Positions 5,572-12,535 of a stretch of 52,867 nt of DNA are shown one piece after another (the first letter of the stretch is position 1; each line of letters starts with the position of its first letter). The stretch spans positions 1-52,867 of the forward strand of contig JABIFY010000157.1 in assembly GCA_018650465.1 (NCBI GenBank), written 5' to 3'. Source of the DNA: Alphaproteobacteria bacterium (GTDB taxonomy: Bacteria > Pseudomonadota > Alphaproteobacteria > UBA2966). The notes beneath the pieces were generated by a model that searched no databases, had not been told where the DNA came from, and saw only the letters and a list, made by a program, of their open reading frames with translations. Both the position numbers and the translations under genes were made by a program.

Positions 5572-7674
5572 CTAAGAGGGGAAGTTGATCACTTTAAGCC
5601 CTCGCATTTTTGACTTTTTGTTTACCGTCGCTTCCTCCAGGATTCCGTTTTTCATCCAGTCACGCAGATACCCTTTTGCGACCTTTTCAGTCACATCGAA
5701 ATTATCGACTATGACCGGTATGATGTATCTGATTCCACTTTGCGGAGCCGAAGAGTAAGGCGTATTTTTGTCCCATTGATCCCGGACAAGGGAAAGGATT
5801 TCACGAACCTGGTATGTAGACAGGTCCAGTGAAGCCTCGTGCAATGCGATGTCTTTCGGTACAAATGCACCTTCCACCCACTGCATGTAAATCTTCGCTC
5901 CTTTTTGCGCGTAATTTGCCTTCATGCGGGTGAGCAGGCGCATATCTTCGTTGGTGATCCCACCCTCCTCATCGGGAAGATTTGTCAGATACAGGCGTGA
6001 CCTGACGGAGTTATTCCATGCAGTATTTCCGGAAATACCGCTTCCGGATGCCATTCCGGCTACTGAAGGGTGAGCCAACAGCAAGACTGTACTATCTGTT
6101 TCCAAGGTAAGGCGGGCGCATCCTGATTTCAGAAACTGAGTGACATCACTCTTGCTGTTTTCGTTGCCGCCAAACAAGTCCGCTGCGACATCAAGGAGAA
6201 TGAACCCGATGCTATGTTCAAGAGCGTACTCCCTGATTTCTTCATAGAACGGTGTAATTTGACCAGCACTCTTCCCGTCAAATGTCATCATCAGATTGTC
6301 ATGTCCAACCCGTGACCACAGGTGCAGTTTGTCCAAGGCATCGCCAAAACCTTGTTGAAGCGAAATGTCGTTCTGCCGACGATGAACTTCGTCAATGTCA
6401 TCTTCACACAGCACACAGAGAGCGTTGTTTCTTTTGACAGGGACGCCCATGAAATCTTGACCTGCCGCTACATGAGCTGCGAGCTGGTGGGCAAAAATTG
6501 TTTTACCGATTCCACCGTTACCATACAGGATACTGACAGTATTTTCCGGTATCCACTGCTCCATGAGCCATTGCCGGGGTGGTGGAGTGCCTTTGAACGA
6601 AGATGCGAGGATTGGGCCAGGTTCTGCCTTGTGGTCTTGATACTGCTCCGTAAGCGCGTGGTTCGGTTTTTGGATGTTCCATTTCCGCCGACCATCAAGT
6701 ATCGCTCGTTCAATCTCTTGTTTGGTCTGGTCGACGGTATAGCCAGGCATCGTGATTTCCGACGACAGCCGGACAATCTCCTCGTCAGACCAACCGCGAG
6801 ACAGATAATGTCCGACCAACCGGACCGTATTGTTATGCCAAAGCACACCGTCTTTGATGTCTTTCAACAACGTTTCTGGATTGGTTATACCGGTAACGAG
6901 AGAAGTATCATTTACGGTCTTTGCAGCAGGCTCGGCAGCAGTCGCCAAGAGGTTTATCTCCTTACTTCCACGCTCTGAAAAAACCCGGTCAATGTGTTCA
7001 ATCATTAATGACCTAGGTCGGTTGTCCGGAAACCTGTCAATCAGTTGTGTCATTTCCGCAATCCGACCAGGTTTGTGTGGCCAAGCGATAGTGCCAGGCA
7101 ATCGGAGGACGCGGGAAGGGTTTACGACCGTTGGATCACCATTGAAGGTCACACAAATTGCTGAATTAATCCGTCGCATTTCAGCAGGATCATAGACCGG
7201 CTCATCCAGTCGCCAGTGCAGTTGCGCTCTGGTATGTGGGTAATTTCCTGTAACAACAATCGCTGTGGGCTTAATACCAACCTCAGCATAAATGAGGCGG
7301 GCGGCCTCTGTGGCTCCGGCATCATCCAAGTCACAATAAACTGCTGTGAGCGCAAGTATATCTGCGTCTGATCCGCGCTTACTCTTTTCTACAGTGTCAT
7401 GACGCAAAGCCTGGCCGTAATAAACATTCACTCCTTCCACAGAGTTCAATTCGGCTGCTTTTTCAGCCATTTCCTCCAGACAACTGACTTCGTACATCCG
7501 AGCGTGTTTTAACGGGCCGTAGGCATCCGTCCACGCCAGTTCGACGCATCCATTCATCTGATCATTGTACAATCCCTCCAGATGTCTGAGAGCCGTGTCA
7601 GGATCCGGTACCAATAATCGCGATGCAGGGGGACCGACATTTGCTCCATCAATTTCTGAGTGCTGCATCTTCAT
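5572..7674 (-). CDS. Primase-helicase fusion (RepB-type AEP primase plus RecA-like ATPase)
   Basis: A 700-residue replication protein. The N-terminal half is an archaeo-eukaryotic-type primase: YCDLDDAG (113-120) with metal-binding acids, VVTGNYPHTRAQLHWRL (140-156), and NPSRVLRLPGTIAWPHK (185-201). A helical linker (275-335) resembles PriCT regions. The C-terminal half is a RecA/AAA_25 ATPase of RepA helicase type: Walker A GNGGIGKT (385-392), CEDD (423-426), Walker B FILLDVAADL (491-500), then LLLAHPS. The last 80 residues look like a winged helix. It would prime and unwind the island's DNA at the adjacent repeat cluster. The start (ATGA overlap with the upstream small gene) implies translational coupling. 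The protein appears intact, so autonomous induced replication is plausible. Confidence 0.85.
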   Translation of the reverse strand: MKMQHSEIDGANVGPPASRLLVPDPDTALRHLEGLYNDQMNGCVELAWTDAYGPLKHARMYEVSCLEEMAEKAAELNSVEGVNVYYGQALRHDTVEKSKRGSDADILALTAVYCDLDDAGATEAARLIYAEVGIKPTAIVVTGNYPHTRAQLHWRLDEPVYDPAEMRRINSAICVTFNGDPTVVNPSRVLRLPGTIAWPHKPGRIAEMTQLIDRFPDNRPRSLMIEHIDRVFSERGSKEINLLATAAEPAAKTVNDTSLVTGITNPETLLKDIKDGVLWHNNTVRLVGHYLSRGWSDEEIVRLSSEITMPGYTVDQTKQEIERAILDGRRKWNIQKPNHALTEQYQDHKAEPGPILASSFKGTPPPRQWLMEQWIPENTVSILYGNGGIGKTIFAHQLAAHVAAGQDFMGVPVKRNNALCVLCEDDIDEVHRRQNDISLQQGFGDALDKLHLWSRVGHDNLMMTFDGKSAGQITPFYEEIREYALEHSIGFILLDVAADLFGGNENSKSDVTQFLKSGCARLTLETDSTVLLLAHPSVAGMASGSGISGNTAWNNSVRSRLYLTNLPDEEGGITNEDMRLLTRMKANYAQKGAKIYMQWVEGAFVPKDIALHEASLDLSTYQVREILSLVRDQWDKNTPYSSAPQSGIRYIIPVIVDNFDVTEKVAKGYLRDWMKNGILEEATVNKKSKMRGLKVINFPS

Positions 7675-7874
7675 TGGCTGGCCTCCCGGTCACTGGAGTT
7701 GTCACTCACGTCAGCCACAGAAGGCAGTTGTTCAATGAGCAAAGGATAATTGGGTAACTCCAAAACAGGTCTGCGCCAGAAATGCCTTGCGAGAATCGGG
7801 TACTTCGCTGGGTCTAGAGCCACCGGATCTTCAACGGAGTATTTGAAATCAATTTGTGAAGGTGATACAATCAT
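7671..7874 (-). CDS. Small protein coupled to the primase-helicase
   Basis: Unrecognised. It is 67 residues from the ATG at 7874, beginning MIVSPSQIDFKYS and containing YPILARHFWRRPVLELPNYPLLIEQLPS. A GTG at 7910 would give 79 residues. Its TGA overlaps the primase ATG (ATGA, 7671-7674), so it acts at least as the translational gate for the primase. Acidic and Ser-rich at the end. Its start codon lies next to the predicted start of an antisense RNA, so it may be the regulated step in replication control. Confidence 0.6.
   Translation of the reverse strand: MIVSPSQIDFKYSVEDPVALDPAKYPILARHFWRRPVLELPNYPLLIEQLPSVADVSDNSSDREASQ
7843..7871 (+). promoter_or_regulatory. Strong sigma-70-like promoter for an antisense RNA
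   Basis: TTGAAA (7843-7848), 17 bases, then TACAAT (7866-7871), each 5 of 6 to consensus. It points right, against the leftward genes, and no rightward gene follows. An intrinsic terminator lies about 75 bases downstream. Confidence 0.55.
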
Positions 7875-7974
7875 TGTGTGCTTTCTTGATTTTGAATGTT
7901 GGGGAAACACAAAGCGCCGCGATAAGGGATTGCAGTCCCTGCGGCGCTTTTTTTGTGGGTTTTACATATGTCAT
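7849..7974 (-). CDS. Possible 41-residue leader ORF
   Basis: Starts at the ATG at 7974, which overlaps the preceding stop as TGATG, and ends 26 bases inside the next gene. The product is basic (MTYVKPTKKAPQG, then FKIKKAHND). A strong hairpin, read as an intrinsic terminator on the other strand, falls within it, which is unusual for a coding region. It may be a translated leader whose translation matters more than its product, like the Tap leader of plasmid R1. It could also be no gene. Confidence 0.35.
   Translation of the reverse strand: MTYVKPTKKAPQGLQSLIAALCVSPTFKIKKAHNDCITFTN
7878..7954 (+). ncRNA. Candidate antisense RNA opposite the primase-operon leader
   Basis: Bounded by the promoter above (expected start near 7878) and a textbook terminator ending in seven Ts, giving about 77 nucleotides. 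It is antisense to the leader ORF and to the region just upstream of the small gene that is coupled to the primase-helicase. This layout matches plasmid counter-transcribed RNAs (CopA, RNAI type) that limit replication-protein synthesis. The function is inferred from position alone. Confidence 0.5.
7911..7954 (+). terminator. Intrinsic terminator of the antisense RNA
   Basis: Stem AAAGCGCCGC (7911-7920) with GCGGCGCTTT (7941-7950), extended by AGGGA/TCCCT (7925-7929 with 7936-7940) around a six-base loop with a four-base bulge. Seven Ts at 7948-7954. On the opposite strand there is no comparable T-run downstream of the hairpin. Confidence 0.7.
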
Positions 7975-8093
7975 CAAGATGCCGCCTTACCGTCGTTCGT
8001 CCGAAGTTGGCGTCCGCAAACAGGCGACAAGCCACATCTTGAGGTCACCTCGACGGCATCTGGGGCATCTAGTAAAAACGTGTATTGAGTCAT
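7974..8093 (-). CDS. Possible 39-residue ORF coupled to the AlpA-like gene
   Basis: The ATG at 8093 overlaps the AlpA-like stop as ATGA, and the TGA overlaps the next ATG as TGATG. The product (MTQYTFLLDAPDAVEV, then CGLSPVCGRQLRTNDGKAAS) has two Cys four residues either side of a turn, but there is no known family. The two exact overlaps make chance less likely. Confidence 0.4.
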   Translation of the reverse strand: MTQYTFLLDAPDAVEVTSRCGLSPVCGRQLRTNDGKAAS

Positions 8094-8347
8094 TCACCTG
8101 GCACTCCTTGCACGAAACAGTCCAATGTCTTTTGGAAATAGAATCTTCTTCCTCCGACTTTTAGTGATTTTGGACCTCGGCCTTCCAACGCCCACATTGC
8201 CAGGGTTTTCTCGGCTACACCGAGATATTTGGCAGCGTCACGCCTGGTCAATCTGCCATCAGGCAATACTCGCACCCTTACAATTTCTAAACTGTCAGCA
8301 GCCGACCTCATGCCGGCTTGACGTTGACCATGTTCAATAGACATCAT
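8090..8347 (-). CDS. AlpA/excisionase-like MerR-fold DNA-binding protein
   Basis: An 85-residue protein with the helix-turn-helix LTRRDAAKYLGVAEKTLAMWALEG (about 34-57), then the basic wing GPKSLKVGGRRFYFQKTLDCFV. This is the pattern of excisionase/AlpA-type HTH_17 proteins. Such proteins steer excision or switch on replication genes in P4-like elements and PICIs. The ATG at 8347 is preceded by GAGGTG. It is transcribed divergently from the regulator-integrase pair, so the shared 118 bases between them form the likely switch region. It is the first gene of the leftward replication operon. Confidence 0.72.
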   Translation of the reverse strand: MMSIEHGQRQAGMRSAADSLEIVRVRVLPDGRLTRRDAAKYLGVAEKTLAMWALEGRGPKSLKVGGRRFYFQKTLDCFVQGVPGE

Positions 8348-8465
8348 TCACACCTCTTTTTATTGTTGCTGTATACCACAACAGTAAATACAGGACTATT
8401 CCAGCATTGACAAGTCTTTTTTGTCGCGTCATACTCCGACAATAATTCACAGAAAAGGAAATACA
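8348..8465. promoter_or_regulatory. Divergent control region of the island
   Basis: Rightward: TTGACA (8407-8412), 17 bases, CATACT (8430-8435), giving a good promoter for the regulator-integrase pair. The same TTGTCA dyad read leftward has TATTTA at 17 bases, a weak -10, possibly for the AlpA-like gene. An inverted repeat TGTTG-N10-CAACA covers about 8362-8381, a candidate operator. GTG 8466 follows AAAAGGAA. Confidence 0.5.
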
Positions 8466-9143
8466 GTGCCAGAAGAAAAGGCTGTGAAAAAGAAACGGGG
8501 ACGCCCTTCGCTCCCTAAAGGCGAGCGAAAACTAGCTTCATTGGGCTTCAGACCAACCCCTGAGCTGCGTGCGCAGCTAGATAAAGCCGCATCTGCTAAC
8601 GACCGGTCCGTAGCCCAAGAAGTTCAATCCCGCCTTGAAAGGTCTTTCCAGAAAGAAAGTGACTTTGGCGGGGCCGAACTCTTTAGCCTATTCAAAATGC
8701 TGGCAGGTGCAGCCGAGTTGATTGAAGCCAGAACGAAAAAATCGTGGAGTAAGGATTTTGATACTTTCCTAGCCTTTGAAACTGCATGGAAGAAAATTAT
8801 CCAATTCACGCGACCACAAATGCCAACCAAAATGAAACACGATTTCGATGCCTCGGCGAAAGAGAGCACAGAAAGAGCGAAACGCCTTCTCTCTCCTCCA
8901 CCGTCACCGCCTCGCCCGCAAGCCCCACAGTCAAAAGGACTGCTCAACCTACCAGACGTGGACGATGCAGCGTGGGATAGTTACACCCATGAACTAGAAG
9001 TGTGGAAAGCTACGAATCAAGCTGAATTGGCAAATTTCAACACATATTCGGAGGCAATGCGCGAGCACGGAGAGCGGTTTAAAATATTGGAAGAGATTGG
9101 GTCCGATGCAGCCGCTTCAATTTTTCCTCCTCACAAGGAATAA
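8466..9143 (+). CDS. RHH-type regulator with basic N-terminal motif
   Basis: 225 residues from the GTG at 8466, chosen for its good AAAAGGAA site; a TTG at 8421 is less likely. An AT-hook-like KKKRGRPSLPKG (about 8-19) precedes an RHH-like stretch LASLGFRPTPELRAQLDKAASANDRSVAQEVQSRLERSF. A Pro-rich linker (SPPPSPPRPQAPQ, about 140-152) and an acidic, helical C-terminus follow. It probably controls the divergent promoters, as a repressor or activator; this is inference. The integrase starts directly after it, so the two are co-expressed. Confidence 0.6.
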   Translation: MPEEKAVKKKRGRPSLPKGERKLASLGFRPTPELRAQLDKAASANDRSVAQEVQSRLERSFQKESDFGGAELFSLFKMLAGAAELIEARTKKSWSKDFDTFLAFETAWKKIIQFTRPQMPTKMKHDFDASAKESTERAKRLLSPPPSPPRPQAPQSKGLLNLPDVDDAAWDSYTHELEVWKATNQAELANFNTYSEAMREHGERFKILEEIGSDAAASIFPPHKE

Positions 9144-9149
9144 TTGCTC

Positions 9150-10322
9150 ATGGCCCGTCATTTCAACAAATTGACAAGAAAAGCAATTCGAGCACTTCTT
9201 GTTGGCGAACGGATTGCCGAGCACGGCATTATCGCTGAACGACTGGGAGCAGGCGACGTCCGATATTCCGTCAACATCATGGTTGATGGACAGCGGATAC
9301 ACCGCGTTGTTGGCCGAGAAAGCGAGGGAACAACCAGAACCCAGTGCGAAGACTTTGTTGCAGGTGCCAGAAGAGTGGCGAAAGAGCACCGCCTGGGAGA
9401 AATATTGCCGAAGAGGCGGAAAATCCCAATCACTTTTTCATCTGCTTCCGAAGAATATCTTCGGATGCTTCGCGAGAGCAATGGCAAGGATTATCAGAAC
9501 AACCAACAGCATTTACGGCTTCATCTCGTCCCGTATTTTGGGACAATGCAGCCTGTTATGATTACCAAATTCACAATTGAAAAGTATAAGCGTTGGTGCG
9601 GAGAAAAAGGCCTTTCAGAAGGAACAATCAACCGAACTCTGGCCACATTTCGCAGAATGGGTCGACGGCTTTATGAGGAGACAATAATTACCGATCCGTT
9701 TGTACCGGTAAAAATTCCGAGAGAAAAAACTCGCCGGACTTTCGTTCTCTCCCCAGAAGAAGAAGTTCGGCTTATTGAAGCTTCCCTCGGAGACAGCAAT
9801 CCATACATCTGGCTTTTCATCAAAATGGCCTTGGCCACATCTCTACGTCATAGCGAAATTCTTGGAGCAAGCTTTTTAGGCTTCGATCCACAACGGCGGC
9901 GTCTACGTGTCTTAGTGAAAGGAGGTAAATGGAGGGATCAACCTTTACCTCGAAGCATTACAGAAATTCTGATTAGAGAACGCGAGATGACCGCCGATCC
10001 TGATGGCTGGATATTTCCGAACCCACGAACGAAGACGGGGCACTACGATAGAATGGTAAAGGCTTTTAGACGCTGCGTTGTAAAAGCAGATCTAGACCCT
10101 AAAATTGTGACGCCTCACACATTCAGGCATACGGCAATAACACGGCTTGTTGCGGCTGGAGCAGATGTAAAAACGGTTCAGGAGTTTTCCGGACACGAAA
10201 GCATAGAGATGGTCATGAGGTATACGCACAGTCAGGACAGAGCTGTTGACCTTGCACTAGACAAGCTCGAACAGAGAACAGTAGTAGAACTTGCAATCGT
10301 CCAGAAACAGCAAAATCGCTGA
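9150..10322 (+). CDS. int: Tyrosine-family site-specific integrase
   Basis: 390 residues from the ATG at 9150 (a TTG at 9144 is also possible, directly after the upstream stop). The N-terminal half carries an Arm/SAM-like core-binding domain (about 95-185). The catalytic residues are all present: R233 (SLRHSEIL), K260 (VKGGK), H323-x-x-R326 (HTFRH), H349 (SGHES) and nucleophile Y358 (MRYTH). The gene runs towards, and ends 48 bases short of, the tRNA-Arg 3' end. This is the usual placement for an integrase that recombines at a tRNA 3' end, and the enzyme looks functional. Confidence 0.93.
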   Translation: MARHFNKLTRKAIRALLVGERIAEHGIIAERLGAGDVRYSVNIMVDGQRIHRVVGRESEGTTRTQCEDFVAGARRVAKEHRLGEILPKRRKIPITFSSASEEYLRMLRESNGKDYQNNQQHLRLHLVPYFGTMQPVMITKFTIEKYKRWCGEKGLSEGTINRTLATFRRMGRRLYEETIITDPFVPVKIPREKTRRTFVLSPEEEVRLIEASLGDSNPYIWLFIKMALATSLRHSEILGASFLGFDPQRRRLRVLVKGGKWRDQPLPRSITEILIREREMTADPDGWIFPNPRTKTGHYDRMVKAFRRCVVKADLDPKIVTPHTFRHTAITRLVAAGADVKTVQEFSGHESIEMVMRYTHSQDRAVDLALDKLEQRTVVELAIVQKQQNR

Positions 10323-10349
10323 CACGACTTCACAGGAATTACACATATC

Positions 10350-10381
10350 CGGAAACTTAGAGAGGAGAAATGGCGCGCCCG
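10350..10381. other. Inferred attachment site at the tRNA-Arg 3' end
   Basis: The tRNA acceptor and CCA end (10371-10381) with the bases just outside would form the chromosome-proximal att. The complete tRNA is retained, as expected when the element carries the matching 3' sequence. No second copy of this sequence is found between 1 and 9100, so the core length cannot be determined here. Confidence 0.45.
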
Positions 10382-10447
10382 GGAAGATTCGAACTCCCGA
10401 CCCCCAGATTCGTAGTCTGGTGCTCTATCCAGCTGAGCTACGGGCGC
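10371..10447 (-). tRNA. tRNA-Arg(ACG)
   Basis: On the minus strand the acceptor stem GCGCCCG (10447-10441) pairs with CGGGCGC (10381-10375), followed by discriminator G and an encoded CCA (10373-10371). The anticodon stem CCAGA/TCTGG holds loop CTACGAA, anticodon ACG, which after deamination reads CGU/CGC/CGA. The T loop is TTCGAAT. A complete cloverleaf, with the integrase just beyond its 3' end. Confidence 0.97.
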
Positions 10448-11030
10448 GCAGTCAGATAACCGGAAAAACCGGTCATCCGAGGCTGCGGAAACTAATCATA
10501 TCCTGTGGTCAATGCAAGAGGCAGAGCTCATTTCTGTCCAATATATTTGGGTTTTATTCTGTATTAAGGCTGTTTTATATGGCAGACATTGACAAATTCC
10601 TGAAATCTTCTGGTCTAAACGCTGGAAATAGCTTACTAAAAGCGGGTTGTCGCGCCTTTCTCCTTTGGCTAGGATAGCCTCTGAGGAAGCTGGCCTGCCG
10701 GGGAGATGCAAGCCGGTTAGTTTCGAAACAGCCGAAAGCCCACTTTAATCTGAGTGGGATGAAGCGGAAAACGGGATTGACCAAAGCTGGCAACAAGCGA
10801 CGGGAACAAACGAGGGGAGGCCTTAAGCCCCTGTGATACAAGTTAATTGCAGCCTGTTAAAGGCCGCATCCACGGCGGGTATATAGCACCCGATTCGGGA
10901 AATTTGTATCGGGCTTGAGGAAACGAGAATTGCGCGCAGCGCCGATACGATGGGCGAAAATCCAAAGCTGGATAAAAACCCGGAAGTGTTGGCGTCGTAT
11001 ACAGGAATATTTATTAACGGTGTTTGCAGA
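10448..11030. other. 583-base intergenic stretch with a series of hairpins
   Basis: No credible gene. A run of hairpins lies on the plus strand: GGCTA/TAGCC (10667-10679), GGTTAGTTT/AAACAGCC (10715-10733) and CCCACT/AGTGGG (10739-10758). A GGGG...CCCC stem lies near 10816-10835. A TTGACA at about 10588 could be a -35 for rightward transcription, but no good -10 follows. The look is that of a structured RNA, but it matches no family I can name. Confidence 0.3.
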
Positions 11031-12230
11031 ATGGCATTGAGAAAATCATACGGCGCTATCTTTGGCGCGGCTGTTCTTTTGTCCAGTTGCTCCTTTGCCA
11101 CGGATACTCTGTGGCCATCCTTGACGGGAGACGATCCGGCGGGGACAGAAGAGAACCAGGGCGGCCAAGTGCAAATCGCCAAATCAAGTGGCGAAAGAAT
11201 GGCATCGCCAACCTTGAGTGCGGCGGCGCCAAAAGCCATCGCGCCTCGCCCGCTTTTGTTGGGCACAACAAACTTTGCCCAGGCACCTGTCACCCAGGCG
11301 CCTCAAACCGGTACATTTGTCGGTCAAAAAGTCTCACAATTACGTGGCGAACTTGGAAACCTGCGCGGCCAAATTGGTGCCCGAAACACGGTGCTGCAAC
11401 AAATTCGCGCGGGCACAACCCAGAACGCACAGCGTTATCACGGTGTTGTCGCCGCCATCAATTCACGCCTGCAAATTGGCACCACGCCGGGCAATCCGGT
11501 TCTGGTCAGCCAGTGGAATGCGGCCCAGGCCGAGCTTGACCGACTGGGAGCTGACATCGCTTCCATGAACAGCCTGGCAAATGATGTGGCCGCTTCTTCT
11601 GCCATGGCAGCCTTCCTGCTGGAAAGCTCACGCGCTACGTACGGTCTGCAGGGTGCGATCGATGAAGATCATCGCCAGATCGCCATTCTGGAAGACGAAA
11701 CAAATCGTACTGTTGTACTGATTGATCGTTTGTTGAATGAATTATCGGAAGACATCAGCCGCCAGACCGCCTATGTGGGCAACGAGCGTCACAATCTGAC
11801 GACCTTGTCACTGGCAATCAAGAACGGTGAATTTTATGGCCAGAGCCTGACTAACCGGGCTTATTTGTCGGCCACACCGCTCGCTGGCAATGCGCCGGTC
11901 GCTTCCGGCACCAGTTACGCCTCGCAAAACCGTCGTCCACTGGTCGTCATTCGCTTTGACCGCCCGGACGTGCCTTATCAGCAAGCCTTGTATAATGCGG
12001 TATCAAAAGCCATTGAGCGGCGCCCCAACGCGGCCTTCGCCCTTGTCGCTGTGGCCCCGGCACGTGGCACACCAGCTGAGGTTTCTCTGAATACGTCCAA
12101 GGCCAAAAAGAATGCCGATCAGGTGCTGCGCACCTTGACGGAAATGGGCTTGCCAGCCGGTCGGGTTAATCTCTCGGCGACGACAAGTTCAGAAGCATCA
12201 ACCAACGAAGTGCATATCTATATTCGCTGA
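11031..12230 (+). CDS. Lipoprotein with coiled coil and OmpA-like C-terminal domain
   Basis: 399 residues from the ATG at 11031; a longer frame upstream adds an unlikely head before the signal peptide. The signal sequence ends in the lipobox LLSSC (Cys about 18). A coiled-coil segment follows (about 95-150, LRGELGNLRGQIGARNTVLQQI), then a second helical region to about 270. The last 100 residues (VVIRFDRPDVPYQQALYNAVSKAIE, then KNADQVLRTLTEMGLPAGRVNLS) have the OmpA/peptidoglycan-binding topology. Presumed to anchor the envelope to peptidoglycan. A terminator follows. No gene symbol is justified. Confidence 0.75.
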   Translation: MALRKSYGAIFGAAVLLSSCSFATDTLWPSLTGDDPAGTEENQGGQVQIAKSSGERMASPTLSAAAPKAIAPRPLLLGTTNFAQAPVTQAPQTGTFVGQKVSQLRGELGNLRGQIGARNTVLQQIRAGTTQNAQRYHGVVAAINSRLQIGTTPGNPVLVSQWNAAQAELDRLGADIASMNSLANDVAASSAMAAFLLESSRATYGLQGAIDEDHRQIAILEDETNRTVVLIDRLLNELSEDISRQTAYVGNERHNLTTLSLAIKNGEFYGQSLTNRAYLSATPLAGNAPVASGTSYASQNRRPLVVIRFDRPDVPYQQALYNAVSKAIERRPNAAFALVAVAPARGTPAEVSLNTSKAKKNADQVLRTLTEMGLPAGRVNLSATTSSEASTNEVHIYIR

Positions 12231-12280
12231 TCTTTATGCGCTGAACTATATTCGCTGATTAATTTTAGGTACTCACATCA

Positions 12281-12308
12281 AGGGCAGGTCGCAGGACCTG
12301 CCCTTTTT
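12281..12308 (+). terminator. Intrinsic terminator after the lipoprotein gene
   Basis: Perfect ten-base stem AGGGCAGGTC (12281-12290) with GACCTGCCCT (12295-12304), four-base loop, then five Ts. It is 50 bases past the stop. A short direct repeat of CTATATTCGCTGAT lies between the stop and the stem. The rest of 12231-12535 shows only the second terminator. Confidence 0.9.
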
Positions 12309-12461
12309 GTATGGCCGCATGCCCTGTGATTACGGGCAGGCCTTTTCTGACCCATTGCAGGCCACGCCGGATTGTTCAGCGCCCCAAAGCACAGACAGGC
12401 CGAAGACAACCACAGGTCGGAGACAACGACAGGCACAGCCCACCACCACCCGTCGGGCAAA

Positions 12462-12493
12462 GAAAAACCCCGCTGGCGCGAACCAGCGGGGTT
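12462..12493 (-). terminator. Intrinsic terminator after the peptide-binding protein gene
   Basis: On the minus strand AACCCCGCTGG and CCAGCGGGGTT form an eleven-base stem (12483-12493 with 12466-12476) with a short loop, followed by TTTTTC. It ends the leftward transcript of the peptidase and substrate-binding protein genes. Confidence 0.9.
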
Positions 12494-12535
12494 AGTTTTG
12501 TGAGCTGACGTCTTCGTCAGATCAAGTCATCTATC

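Larger units (their letters stand above)
1768..10373. mobile_element. Satellite-like integrative island at tRNA-Arg, left end unresolved
   Basis: The right end is the tRNA-Arg 3' terminus, with a complete integrase 48 bases inside. Contents in order from the right are integrase, RHH protein, AlpA-like protein, micro-ORFs, primase-helicase, repeat cluster with cruciform, small proteins, TerS, TerL ATPase, two terminase-nuclease paralogues and an ADP-ribosyltransferase-like gene. This is the gene set of a phage satellite (integrase, AlpA and primase as in Gram-negative PICIs and P4-like elements). It is unusual in having a whole terminase and no capsid, portal, tail or lysis gene. No second copy of the tRNA 3' end was found to the left, so the start given is only the last gene I can assign to it. 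Confidence 0.75.

Noticed and set aside
10291-10677. Frame overlapping the integrase end and the tRNA
   Set aside because: Runs through the tRNA gene on the other strand; composition not protein-like.
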